The position numbers were made by a program, and so were the translations under genes. Under the pieces are notes generated by a model. That model had not been told where the DNA came from. It saw only the letters and a list, made by a program, of their open reading frames with translations, and ran no database searches. A stretch of DNA of 64,000 nucleotides from JBNKWA01 sp050299555 (GTDB taxonomy: Bacteria; Pseudomonadota; Alphaproteobacteria; Rhodobacterales; Rhodobacteraceae): NCBI GenBank assembly GCA_050299555.1, contig JBNKWA010000026.1:16381-80380 (forward strand), read 5' to 3'. Positions 6,928 to 15,282 of the stretch are shown one piece after another; position 1 is the stretch's first letter; each line of letters starts with the position of its first letter.

Positions 6928-8244
6928 ATGGATCTGGCAGGACTGACGGCGGCAGCGGCGGGGCGCGCGATCGATGCGGGTCGGCTCGATCCGGTGGCGC
7001 TGGCCGAGGCCTGCCTGGCGGCCGCCGGCGCCGCCCCGGGCCCGCTGGTCTATGCCCGCCTGACGCCGGATCGGGCCCTGGCCGAGGCCGGGGCGGCGCG
7101 GGCGCGCGCGAAAGCCGGCATGCGGCGCCATCCGCTCGACGGCGTGGCGCTGTCGTGGAAGGACCTGTTCGACACTGCCGGCGTGGCCACCGAGGTCGGC
7201 TCGGCGCTGCTGAGGGGACGCACGCCCGGCACCGATGCCGAGGTGCTGCGACGGGCGGCGCGGGCCGGGCTGGTCTGCCTCGGCAAGACCCACATGACCG
7301 AGCTTGCGTTTTCCGGCCTTGGCATCAATCCGGTGACCGCGACGCCGCCGAACGGGCTCGACCCCGCGCTCGCGCCCGGCGGCTCGTCCAGCGGCGCCGC
7401 GGTCTCGGTGGCGCTGGGCATGGCCGTGGCGGCGGTGGGGTCCGACACCGGCGGCTCGGTCAGGGTGCCCGCGGCCTGGAACAACCTGGTGGGGCTGAAG
7501 ACCAGCCACGGGGTGCTGCCGACGGATGGCGTGGTGCCGCTTTGTGCCCGCTTCGACACCGTCGGCCCGCTGGTGCGGACGGTCGAGGACGCGGCGCTGG
7601 TCTTCTCGGCGCTGGCGGCGGCGGCGCCGGTCTCGCTGGACGGTGCCGCCGGCGGCCGGCTGCTGGTGGCGACGAGCCCCGCGCTGCCGGTGCTGGACGA
7701 GGCTCCGCAGGCTGCCTTCGAGGCTGCCCTGGCGCGACTGTCGGCGGCGGGCGTGGCGGTGGAAACCGCGGAGATCCCCGAGATCGCCGAAGCGATGGAA
7801 CTGGCCGGCCCGCTTTTCGCGCCCGAGGCCTACGCCACCTGGGAGACGGTGATCGAGGCGCAGCCGGAGCTGATGTTCGCACCGGTGCGGGAGCGGTTCC
7901 GTGGCGGCAAGGCGTTCTCGGCGGTGGAATTCGTCCAGGCCTGGCAGACGCTGGACCGCCTGCGCGCGGCCTGGGCGGCGCGGGTGGCGGGTTACGATGC
8001 GGTGGCGCTGCCGACGGTGGCGATCCTGCCGCCTGCCGCGGCGCCGCTGCTGTCCGACCATGCCGCCTTCATGGCCCGGAACCTCGAGACGCTGCGCAAC
8101 ACCCGGGTCGGCAACCTCCTGGGCACCTGTGCCCTGACCCTGCCCACCGGCCGCGACCACTGCGGGCTGATGCTGCTGGCCGGCCCCGGCGAGGAGGCGC
8201 GGCTGTTGCGGCTCGGCCGGGCGCTGGAGGCGGCGCTTGGCTGA
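6928..8244 (+). CDS. Amidase (amidase-signature family)
   Basis: A 438-residue hydrolase of the amidase-signature family, which cleaves amide bonds with a Ser-cisSer-Lys triad. The catalytic Lys is in LSWKDLFDTAG. The glycine/serine-rich signature is APGGSSSGAAVSVALGM, followed by GSDTGGSVRVPAAW with the nucleophilic Ser. The ATG at 6928 is preferred over an in-frame GTG at 6910 because GGGAGG lies 8 bases before it. GatA is the best known relative, but no gatB or gatC neighbours are present, so a stand-alone amidase of unknown substrate is more likely. A cluster of GANTC sites precedes it and a G4-hairpin element follows it. Confidence 0.88.
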   Translation: MDLAGLTAAAAGRAIDAGRLDPVALAEACLAAAGAAPGPLVYARLTPDRALAEAGAARARAKAGMRRHPLDGVALSWKDLFDTAGVATEVGSALLRGRTPGTDAEVLRRAARAGLVCLGKTHMTELAFSGLGINPVTATPPNGLDPALAPGGSSSGAAVSVALGMAVAAVGSDTGGSVRVPAAWNNLVGLKTSHGVLPTDGVVPLCARFDTVGPLVRTVEDAALVFSALAAAAPVSLDGAAGGRLLVATSPALPVLDEAPQAAFEAALARLSAAGVAVETAEIPEIAEAMELAGPLFAPEAYATWETVIEAQPELMFAPVRERFRGGKAFSAVEFVQAWQTLDRLRAAWAARVAGYDAVALPTVAILPPAAAPLLSDHAAFMARNLETLRNTRVGNLLGTCALTLPTGRDHCGLMLLAGPGEEARLLRLGRALEAALG

Positions 8245-8270
8245 CCTCGGGGCGCCGGCCGCTTCGCTGC

Positions 8271-8320
8271 AATGCGCCCGGGCGCTCCCCGCCCGCCCAC
8301 CCTCGCGCCCCGAGCGCATT
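8271..8320 (+). repeat. G4-hairpin element, copy 2
   Basis: Left arm 8271-8285 (AATGCGCCCGGGCGC), loop 8286-8304 (TCCCCGCCCGCCCACCCTC, identical to copy 1) and right arm 8305-8320 (GCGCCCCGAGCGCATT). The outer pairs AATGCGC/GCGCATT are unique to this copy. It begins 27 bases after the amidase stop codon, in the same orientation relative to the upstream gene as copy 1. Confidence 0.85.
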
Positions 8321-8450
8321 AAGCCGCCACGGGATGCGGGTCGGGATGCTGCGGCGCCGAAGAGAATGGCCTAAAGGATAGACCTGAGGCGCCGGTGCCG
8401 TTATTGTCGCCGGCGCATGGGGCGCCAGACCCCAGAACATGAGGCAATGG

Positions 8451-9650
8451 ATGAGCGCTCCGAAGCGATTTTCGGATCTGCCGGAATATGCGTTTCCGCG
8501 GCTGCGGCGGCTGCTCGACGGGCATGCCCCGGGCGGGCCCGCGATCGCCATGTCGATCGGCGAGCCCAAGCACGCCTTTCCGGCCTTCGTCAGCGAGATC
8601 ATCGCCGCCCATGGCCACGAATTCGGGCTTTATCCGCCCAACGAGGGGGCGCCGGAGCTTCTGGGCGCCATCACCGGCTGGATCGCGCGGCGCTATGGCG
8701 TGACCCTGACGCCTGCATCGGTGATCGCGCTCAACGGCACCCGCGAGGGGCTGTTCAACGCCTGCATCGCGCTCTGCCCCGAAGAGAAGCGGGGAAAGCG
8801 GCCGGTGGTGCTGATCCCGAACCCGTTCTACCAGTGCTACGCCGTGGCGGCGCTGGCGGCGGGGGCCGAGCCCCACTACGTTCCGGCCCGGGCCGAGACC
8901 GGGTTCCTTCCCGACTATGCGGCGCTGCCGAAAGAGGTGCTGGAGCGGACCGCGATCGCCTATATCTGCTCGCCCTCGAACCCGCAGGGTGCGGTGGCGA
9001 GCGAGGGCTATTGGCGCGACCTGCTGGCGCTGGCCGAGCGGCACGATTTTCGCATCCTTGCCGACGAATGCTATGCCGAGATCTGGCGCAGCGCGCCGCC
9101 GCCCGGGGTGCTGGCCGCCGTCGCCGCCAATGGCGCCGATCCCGAGCGCGCCGTGGCCTTCCATTCGCTGTCGAAGCGGTCGAACCTGCCCGGCCTGCGC
9201 TCGGGCTTTGCCGCCGGCGGGCCCGGTTCCATCGCCGCCATGCGCCAGCTTCGCGCCTATGCCGGCGCGCCGCTGCCGCTGCCGCTGCAGCGGGCGGCGA
9301 CGGCACTCTGGCAGGACGAGGCCCATGTCGACGCCAGCCGCGCACTCTATTTGCAGAAATTCAACACAGCCGACCACATTCTTGGCAACATGCCGGGCTA
9401 CGCCTCGCCCGAGGCCGGGTTCTTTTTGTGGATCGGCGTCGATGACGGTGAGCGCGCGGCCCTGACCCTGTGGCGTGAAAGCGGTGTCCGGGTGCTGCCC
9501 GGGGCGTATCTGTCGCGTGAATCCTCCGATGGCTCGGGAAATCCCGGGCAAAATTACATCCGCGTGGCGCTGGTGGCGCCGCCGGACGAGGTCGAGCGGG
9601 GCCTGCAGGCGATAAGGGCCTGCCTTGCCCCGGCGGCCATGCAGGCTTGA
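8451..9650 (+). CDS. PLP-dependent aminotransferase, DapC-like
   Basis: Fold-type I aminotransferase of 399 residues. The PLP-binding lysine is in SLSKRSNLPGLRSG, the aspartate that binds the pyridine nitrogen in ILADECYAEIW, and the asparagine in CSPSNPQGA. Overall pattern (MSIGEPKHAFPAF, FGLYPPNEGAPEL) matches the group annotated as N-succinyldiaminopimelate aminotransferase, which acts in lysine and peptidoglycan precursor synthesis; the substrate assignment is by resemblance only. The ATG at 8451 has GAGG six bases upstream; an ATG at 8439 would place that site inside the gene. The stop nearly abuts ftsK. Confidence 0.85.
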   Translation: MSAPKRFSDLPEYAFPRLRRLLDGHAPGGPAIAMSIGEPKHAFPAFVSEIIAAHGHEFGLYPPNEGAPELLGAITGWIARRYGVTLTPASVIALNGTREGLFNACIALCPEEKRGKRPVVLIPNPFYQCYAVAALAAGAEPHYVPARAETGFLPDYAALPKEVLERTAIAYICSPSNPQGAVASEGYWRDLLALAERHDFRILADECYAEIWRSAPPPGVLAAVAANGADPERAVAFHSLSKRSNLPGLRSGFAAGGPGSIAAMRQLRAYAGAPLPLPLQRAATALWQDEAHVDASRALYLQKFNTADHILGNMPGYASPEAGFFLWIGVDDGERAALTLWRESGVRVLPGAYLSRESSDGSGNPGQNYIRVALVAPPDEVERGLQAIRACLAPAAMQA

Positions 9651-9655
9651 GTGGT

Positions 9656-12394
9656 ATGACAATGGCGGTTGCGACGAAAAAGGGCCGGAAACGGACCAAG
9701 CTGGTTGAGAGTCAGACCGAGGCGCTGTTGCGCAAGCGGGGGATCGAGCTTTTGGGCGTGATCCTGGCCGGCGTCGCCTATCTGGTGACGGCGGCGCTGT
9801 GGACCTACAACCCCGCCGATCCAAGCCTGTTCAGCGCCACCAGCTCGGCGCCCACGAATGCCCTGGGGCTGGTGGGCGCCTCGGCCGCCGATCTGCTGCA
9901 CCGGGCGCTCGGCTGGGCGGCCTACGGCGTGCCGGTGTCGCTGGCGGCCTGGGGCCTGAGGCTGATGACCCACAAGGGTGAGACCCGGGCGGTGAGCCGC
10001 GCCATCACCGTGCCCATCGCCATCGCGGTGGCGTCGGTCTTTGCCGCCGCCCATGCGCCGCTGGATGGCTGGAGCCATGCCTATGGGCTTGGCGGCATGT
10101 TCGGCGATGCGGTGCTGACCGAGGTCATGCGGGTGGTGCCGCTGACCACCGGCCTGTCGCTGAAGGCGACGACACTGGCGCTGGCGCTGCTGTTCCTGGC
10201 GGCCTCGGGCTTTGCCCTCGGCATCGACATGGCCGAGCTTCGGCAGAGCGGGCGCTTTCTGGTGCGCAGTGCGATCATGGGCTTTGCCGGGCTGGTGGCG
10301 GGGCTCGGGCTTGCCGGCCGTGCCTCGGTCACCGGCGCCAGGAAGGCCGCCGTCGCCACGCGCGAGCGGCACAAGCGCAGCAAGGTCGAGCGGGCCGAGC
10401 GCCAGGCGCGGGCGCGCGAATTCGCGGCCCAGAAGCTCGACCCCAATATCGGCCCCGAAGGCCAGCGGCTGGAATGGAACGAGGCGACCGAGCGCATGCC
10501 CTCGCGGCTGGACGAGGAAGAGCAGAAGGAAGCGCGGCTGCGCGAGATGATCACCGCCGCGATCAAGAAGCGCGAGGAAAAGCCCAGCAAGAAGACCTTC
10601 GATGCCGCGAAAGTGGTGATCCCGCCGCCGCCCGGTGCCGAGGGGCTGCCCAGCCTCGAAGGGGTTACCCGCAACGATTCCATCGGCGCCTATGGCATCG
10701 AGGATGCCGGCCCGATCGATCCCAACGATGTTCTCGGCGCCGGCGGGGTGCCGGAACGGGAACTGGTCTCGGCCTTTCACAAGGGGCCCCGGGTGCAGCA
10801 CCCCGACAAGAAGCCGGCCGCCATGTCGGACCGCGCCCGCGAGGAGGCCCAGCCGAAGCTGCCGCTCGGGACTGAGCCCGAGCCGCCCTACAACGCGCCG
10901 CCGCTGTCGCTCTTGGCCAACCCCTCGACCATCGTCCGCCATCACCTGTCCGACGATGCGCTGGAAAGCAACGCGCGGATGCTGGAATCGGTGCTGGACG
11001 ATTACGGCGTCAAGGGCGAGATCGTCAGCGTCCGGCCCGGCCCGGTGGTCACCATGTACGAGCTGGAGCCGGCGGCCGGCGTCAAGGCCAGCCGGGTGAT
11101 CGGGCTGGCCGACGACATCGCCCGGTCGATGTCGGCGCTTTCGGCCCGCGTCTCGACCATCCCCGGCCGCTCGGTGATCGGCATCGAGCTGCCGAACGAA
11201 CATCGCGAGAAGGTGCTCCTGCGCGAGATCCTGTCCTCGCGCGCCTTCGGCGATTCGGTGCATGCGCTGCCGCTTGCCCTCGGCAAGGACATCTCGGGCG
11301 AGCCGGTGGTGGCGAACCTGTCGCGGATGCCGCACCTGCTGATCGCCGGCACCACCGGCTCGGGCAAGTCGGTGGCCATCAACACCATGATCCTCAGCCT
11401 GCTCTACAGGCTGTCGCCGGCCGATTGCCGGGTGATCATGATCGACCCCAAGATGCTGGAACTGTCGGTCTATGACGGCATCCCGCACCTGCTGTCGCCG
11501 GTGGTGACCGACCCCAAGAAGGCGGTGGTGGCGCTGAAATGGGTCGTCGCCGAGATGGAAGAGCGCTATCGGCGCATGTCGAAGATGGGGGTCCGGAACA
11601 TCGACGGCTATAACGGCCGGGTCCGCGACGCGCTGGAAAAGGGCGAGGGCTTCACCCGCACGGTGCAGACGGGCTTCGACGACAACACCGGCGAGCCGGT
11701 CTTCGAGACCGAGGAATACGCCCCCGAGACGATGCCCTACATCGTCGTCATCGTCGACGAGATGGCCGACCTGATGATGGTCGCCGGCAAGGAGATCGAG
11801 GCCTGCATCCAGCGGCTGGCCCAGATGGCGCGGGCCAGCGGCATCCACCTCATCATGGCCACCCAGCGGCCCTCGGTCGATGTCATCACCGGTACCATCA
11901 AGGCCAACTTCCCGACCCGGATCAGCTTTCAGGTCACCTCGAAGATCGACAGCCGCACCATCCTCGGCGAGCAGGGGGCCGAGCAGCTTCTCGGCCAGGG
12001 CGACATGCTCTTCATGGCCGGCGGCGGGCGCATCACCCGCGTGCACGGGCCGTTCGTGTCCGACGAGGAGGTCGAGGAGGTGGTCAACCACCTCAAGCTC
12101 CTGGGCGAGCCGGAATACGTCTCGGGCGTGGTCGAGGGGCCGGACGAGGAGGAGGCGAGCGAAATCGACCAGGTGCTCGGGCTCGGCGGCAACACCAACG
12201 GCGACGATGCGCTTTACGATCAGGCGGTGGCGATCGTGGTGCGCGACCGCAAGTGCTCCACGTCCTACATCCAGCGCAAGCTGGCCATCGGCTACAACAA
12301 GGCGGCGCGGCTGGTGGAGATGATGGAGGATCAGGGCGTGGTCAGTGCCGCCAACCAGGTGGGCAAGCGCGAGATCCTGGTGCCCGAGCGCTGA
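9656..12394 (+). CDS. ftsK: DNA translocase FtsK
   Basis: Septum-anchored double-stranded DNA pump of about 912 residues that clears and resolves chromosomes at division. The N-terminus has four or five membrane segments (for example ELLGVILAGVAYLVTAALW). A charged linker follows (about residues 225-420), then the motor domain with Walker A GTTGSGKSVAIN near residue 565 and Walker B VIVDEMADLMM near 695. The C-terminal gamma winged helix that reads KOPS sequences is present (ALYDQAVAIVV, then STSYIQRKL). Start choice is uncertain among TTG 9647, ATG 9656 and ATG 9662; none has a strong ribosome site, consistent with coupling to the aminotransferase gene just upstream. Confidence 0.95.
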   Translation: MTMAVATKKGRKRTKLVESQTEALLRKRGIELLGVILAGVAYLVTAALWTYNPADPSLFSATSSAPTNALGLVGASAADLLHRALGWAAYGVPVSLAAWGLRLMTHKGETRAVSRAITVPIAIAVASVFAAAHAPLDGWSHAYGLGGMFGDAVLTEVMRVVPLTTGLSLKATTLALALLFLAASGFALGIDMAELRQSGRFLVRSAIMGFAGLVAGLGLAGRASVTGARKAAVATRERHKRSKVERAERQARAREFAAQKLDPNIGPEGQRLEWNEATERMPSRLDEEEQKEARLREMITAAIKKREEKPSKKTFDAAKVVIPPPPGAEGLPSLEGVTRNDSIGAYGIEDAGPIDPNDVLGAGGVPERELVSAFHKGPRVQHPDKKPAAMSDRAREEAQPKLPLGTEPEPPYNAPPLSLLANPSTIVRHHLSDDALESNARMLESVLDDYGVKGEIVSVRPGPVVTMYELEPAAGVKASRVIGLADDIARSMSALSARVSTIPGRSVIGIELPNEHREKVLLREILSSRAFGDSVHALPLALGKDISGEPVVANLSRMPHLLIAGTTGSGKSVAINTMILSLLYRLSPADCRVIMIDPKMLELSVYDGIPHLLSPVVTDPKKAVVALKWVVAEMEERYRRMSKMGVRNIDGYNGRVRDALEKGEGFTRTVQTGFDDNTGEPVFETEEYAPETMPYIVVIVDEMADLMMVAGKEIEACIQRLAQMARASGIHLIMATQRPSVDVITGTIKANFPTRISFQVTSKIDSRTILGEQGAEQLLGQGDMLFMAGGGRITRVHGPFVSDEEVEEVVNHLKLLGEPEYVSGVVEGPDEEEASEIDQVLGLGGNTNGDDALYDQAVAIVVRDRKCSTSYIQRKLAIGYNKAARLVEMMEDQGVVSAANQVGKREILVPER

Positions 12395-12640
12395 TCCGGC
12401 CGAAACGCGAAGCGATCAGGCCCCCGGGCAACGGTGTTACGGCTCCGCGCCAGCGCCGAATCTGTCCGGTCGGCGCGAAACGGCGCCCTTCCGGCGGTCC
12501 GCAGTCGGCCTGGTGCTGATGGCGCCGTGACCGAATGCGCGCCACCGTTTCAGGGCTGAAACCGGGGATGGCCGTGAATTGATCGTGAGGGCTCTCGCGC
12601 AGGGATGAAACCGCCACCGGCGGGGGCTAGATTGGGCACC

Positions 12641-13252
12641 ATGAACAGACGCGATCTTATCCTGGGCGCTGCCGCCCTGTCGACGCTGCCGATGCTGGTG
12701 CTGCCCGCCATGGCGCAGGACCAGCGGACGCTCACCGAGGTGTCGAAATACCTCAACCAGTTGCGCTCGGTCACCGGGCGCTTTGCCCAGGCCAACCCCA
12801 ACGGCACCCGCAGCCAGGGCACCTATTACCTGCGCCGGCCGGGCTTCGTTCGCTTCGAGTATGACGGCGGCGCGGCGATGGTGATCTCGGACGGGATCAA
12901 TGTCGGCGTGTTCGATGCCAAGTCGAACCAGGGGGTGCAGAAATACCCGCTCAGCCGTTCGCCGCTCAGGCTCCTGCTGCGCGACAACATCGATCTGACC
13001 GCCGAGGGCGTGGCCCGCTCCACCTCCAATGACGGCAAGTTCACCAGCGTGCGCCTGCAGGACCCCAAGCGGCCCCGCGACGGCACCATGACGCTGGTCT
13101 TCTCGAACCGGCCGCCGGCCCTGGTGCGCTGGATCGCCCGCGACGCCCAGGGCAGCGAGACGACGGTGGCGTTGCAGTCGATCACCGTTGATCCGAACCT
13201 TGACCGGCGGCTGTTCAACATCGAGTACGCGGCACTGCACTGGGGCGAATAG
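12641..13252 (+). CDS. lolA: Outer-membrane lipoprotein carrier LolA
   Basis: Periplasmic chaperone of 203 residues that carries lipoproteins from the inner-membrane LolCDE complex to the outer membrane. The start MNRRDLILGAAALSTLPM opens a signal peptide ending at AMAQ-D; the NRRD pair resembles a twin-arginine start. The mature region shows the family pattern VSKYLNQLRSVTGRFAQ and GTYYLRRPGFVRFEYD, and the C-terminal strand region ends in FNIEYAALHWG. It sits 246 bp after ftsK and converges on xth, the common order in Rhodobacterales. Confidence 0.88.
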   Translation: MNRRDLILGAAALSTLPMLVLPAMAQDQRTLTEVSKYLNQLRSVTGRFAQANPNGTRSQGTYYLRRPGFVRFEYDGGAAMVISDGINVGVFDAKSNQGVQKYPLSRSPLRLLLRDNIDLTAEGVARSTSNDGKFTSVRLQDPKRPRDGTMTLVFSNRPPALVRWIARDAQGSETTVALQSITVDPNLDRRLFNIEYAALHWGE

Positions 13253-13315
13253 ACCTGCCCTGCCGCATGGGACACCGGTCCCGGACCCCGATCCGGGGCC
13301 TCATCCCGCCAGGAG

Positions 13316-13336
13316 ATCCCGGGACGAGCCCGGGAT
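13316..13336. terminator. Perfect hairpin between convergent lolA and xth
   Basis: ATCCCGGG, five-base loop ACGAG, CCCGGGAT gives an 8-bp GC-rich stem. It lies between two convergent genes and could stop transcription from either side, although neither side has a long T run. The CCCGGGA-GAGCCCGGGAT word is also a common dispersed intergenic repeat in alphaproteobacteria, so it may be a repeat copy rather than a dedicated terminator. Confidence 0.45.
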
Positions 13337-13374
13337 GGGTTCGCTCGGGGCCGGCCGGAAGCGCCTGAAGGCGG

Positions 13375-14169
13375 TCAGGGCGCGATATCGAAACTGGCCA
13401 GCACCGGCACGTGGTCGGACGGCCGCTCCCAGCCCCGGGCCGCCTTCACCACCCGGCTGCCGCCGGCGCCCGAGGCGAGATCGGGTGTGGCCCAGACATG
13501 GTCGAGCCGGCGGCCCTTGTCGGCCGCCTGCCAGTCTCGGGCCCGGTACGACCACCACGAGTAGAGCCGCCCTTGCGGGATGTCCTGCCGGGTGACGTCG
13601 ACCCAGCCGCCGGCCGCCTGCATGGCGCCCAGATGCTCGACCTCCACCGGCGTATGGCTGACCACCCGCAGCAGTTGCCTGTGCGACCAGACGTCGTCCT
13701 CGCGCGGGGCGATGTTGAGATCACCGACAAGGATGGCGCGGGTCGGGCGCTCGACCCCGAACCAGTCGCGCGCCTCGGCCAGGAAGTCGAGCTTGTGGCC
13801 GAACTTGGGGTTCTTCTCGCGGTCGGGCTCGTCGCCGCCGGCGGGGATGTAGAGATTGTGGATCAGCGTGCCGTCCGCCAGCCGCGCCGCCACGTGGCGG
13901 GCATCGCCCCGGCCGCAGAAGTCGCGGTGGCCGGCATCCTCGATCGGCAGCCGCGACAGGATGGCGACGCCGTTATAGCCCTTCTCGCCGCGCAGGACCG
14001 CGTGCCGATAGCCAAGCCCGGCGAACTGCAGCAGCGGCACCTTGTCCACCGGCGATTTCGTCTCCTGCAGGCACAGGATGTCGGGGGCCTCCTCGGCCAG
14101 GAAGCGCAGCACCAGATCCTCGCGCAGGCGGATCGAGTTGATGTTCCAGGTGGCGACGGTCAGCGGCAT
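13375..14169 (-). CDS. xth: Exodeoxyribonuclease III
   Basis: AP endonuclease / 3'-5' exonuclease of 264 residues acting in base-excision repair. Family motifs run in order: VATWNINSIR at the start, ILCLQETKSP with the catalytic Glu, GYNGVAILSR, LVGDLNIAP with Asp and Asn, RLDHVWATPDL, and the final SDHVPVLASF with the catalytic Asp-His. Length and motif spacing match ExoIII (XthA). It converges with lolA and is followed on the other side by a T-rich repeat array and the cenR gene. Confidence 0.93.
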   Translation of the reverse strand: MPLTVATWNINSIRLREDLVLRFLAEEAPDILCLQETKSPVDKVPLLQFAGLGYRHAVLRGEKGYNGVAILSRLPIEDAGHRDFCGRGDARHVAARLADGTLIHNLYIPAGGDEPDREKNPKFGHKLDFLAEARDWFGVERPTRAILVGDLNIAPREDDVWSHRQLLRVVSHTPVEVEHLGAMQAAGGWVDVTRQDIPQGRLYSWWSYRARDWQAADKGRRLDHVWATPDLASGAGGSRVVKAARGWERPSDHVPVLASFDIAP

Positions 14170-14220
14170 CCGGCCTGACTAGCGGCCGGGCGGGCGCGGC
14201 TCAAGGCCGGCCGGCGCGCC

Positions 14221-14290
14221 GGGCCTGCAAAAGAGAACGGCCTGGGAAAAAAGAAGGGCCCGGCAAAAAAGAAAGGCCTGGGAAAAAGAA
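14221..14290 (-). repeat. Four imperfect 18-bp units with A-tracts (T-tracts on the minus strand)
   Basis: Units start at 14221, 14239, 14257 and 14275. The pattern is GGCC(T/C)GG-(A)5-6-GAA, for example GGCCTGGGAAAAAAGAAG at 14239. Read on the minus strand, each unit gives a GC block preceded by a run of T, so it is a series of terminator-like tails placed just after the cenR terminator hairpin. Confidence 0.8.
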
Positions 14291-14314
14291 GGCCCGGGCG
14301 CAAGAGCCCGGGCC
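14281..14314 (-). terminator. Rho-independent terminator of cenR
   Basis: On the minus strand GGCCCGGGC (14314-14306), a six-base loop and GCCCGGGCC (14299-14291) form a perfect 9-bp stem, immediately followed by TTCTTTTTCC (14290-14281). It lies 53 bp after the cenR stop codon. More T-tracts follow in the 18-bp repeat units downstream. Confidence 0.8.
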
Positions 14315-14366
14315 AGTCAGACAGGGAGGAGCCGCGTCATGACCCCGACGCGGCCAGGGGAACTCT

Positions 14367-15053
14367 TCAGGGCACCAGCCGGTAGCCGCCGGATTCGGTC
14401 ACCAGCAGCCGCGCGTTCGAGGGGTCTTGCTCGATCTTCTGGCGCAGCCGGTAGATGTGGGTTTCCAGCGTGTGGGTGGTGACGCCGGCATTGTAGCCCC
14501 AGACCTCGTGCAGAAGCGTGTCCCGGGCGACAACGCTGTCGGTGGCCCGGTACAGGTACTTCAGGATGTTGGTTTCCTTCTCGGTCAGCCGGACCTTGCG
14601 CTCGTCCTCGTCCACCAGCAGCTTCGAGGCCGGCTTGAAGGTGTACCGGCCGATGGTGAAGACGGCGTCCTCGGACTGCTCGTGCTGGCGCAGCTGGGCG
14701 CGGATGCGGGCCAGCAGCACCGGGTACTTGAACGGCTTGGAGACGTAGTCGTTGGCACCGGAATCGAGGCCGAGGATGGTGTCGGCGTCGGTGGCATGGC
14801 CGGTCAGCATCACCACCGGGCATTTCACGCCCTGCTTGCGCATCAGCCGGCAGGTCTCGCGCCCGTCCATGTCCGGCAGGCCGACATCGAGAATGATCAG
14901 ATCGAAATGTTCGTCCTTGGCACGGTGCAGCCCGTCGCCGCCGCTCTCGGCCTCGAAGACGTCGAATTCCTCGGTCAGCACCAGCTGGTCGGCGAGCGCC
15001 TCGCGCAGGTCGGCATCGTCATCGACCATCAGGATCTTCTTCAGGTTGCTCAT
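14367..15053 (-). CDS. cenR: OmpR-family response regulator, CenR-type
   Basis: DNA-binding response regulator of 228 residues. The receiver domain has the acidic pair in ILMVDDDADLREAL, the phospho-acceptor Asp in LIILDVGLPDMDGRE, and the conserved Thr/Lys in MLTGHAT and VSKPFKYPVL. The C-terminal winged helix includes VRLTEKETNILKYLYRA and THTLETHIYRLRQKIEQD. The sequence strongly resembles CenR of Rhodobacter and Caulobacter relatives, an essential regulator of envelope homeostasis; that name is by recollection of the family. The partner kinase CenK is not adjacent here. The gene is divergent from ribA and has its own terminator. Confidence 0.85.
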   Translation of the reverse strand: MSNLKKILMVDDDADLREALADQLVLTEEFDVFEAESGGDGLHRAKDEHFDLIILDVGLPDMDGRETCRLMRKQGVKCPVVMLTGHATDADTILGLDSGANDYVSKPFKYPVLLARIRAQLRQHEQSEDAVFTIGRYTFKPASKLLVDEDERKVRLTEKETNILKYLYRATDSVVARDTLLHEVWGYNAGVTTHTLETHIYRLRQKIEQDPSNARLLVTESGGYRLVP

Positions 15054-15206
15054 AGACGCGACCCCCGGGTGAGCCTTGTTCCTGTGGCCCGGACGCGTCG
15101 CGTTTGCGCTGCGGCACGACCGGGCCGCTCAAGAACTGTTCATGGCCGCGCCCGGTAGCAAGCCGGCCCGTGCAGCCGTCACACCCATGTGTTGGCCTGC
15201 CGCGAT

Positions 15207-15236
15207 TTGTTTCAATTTCCCGGGCCGGCGTTATAG
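15207..15236 (+). promoter_or_regulatory. Candidate sigma-70 promoter of ribA
   Basis: TTGTTT (15207-15212) and TTATAG (15231-15236) are separated by 18 bases in the AT-richest part of the cenR/ribA divergent region. The ribA start codons considered (15277 or 15283) would leave a short leader of roughly 35 bases. No riboswitch-like FMN element is seen. Confidence 0.4.
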
Positions 15237-15282
15237 GCTTGTAACCATCCGGCATACCGCCGTGCCAGAAGGTCTTGTGCTT

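Noticed and set aside
9554..12091. Minus-strand 845-codon frame over ftsK
   Set aside because: Same reason: antisense shadow, His/Gly/Arg-rich, no domain.
14221..14290. Short regular repeats after cenR considered as a CRISPR array
   Set aside because: Units are 18 bp head-to-tail with no spacers and no cas genes; they fit stacked terminator tails.
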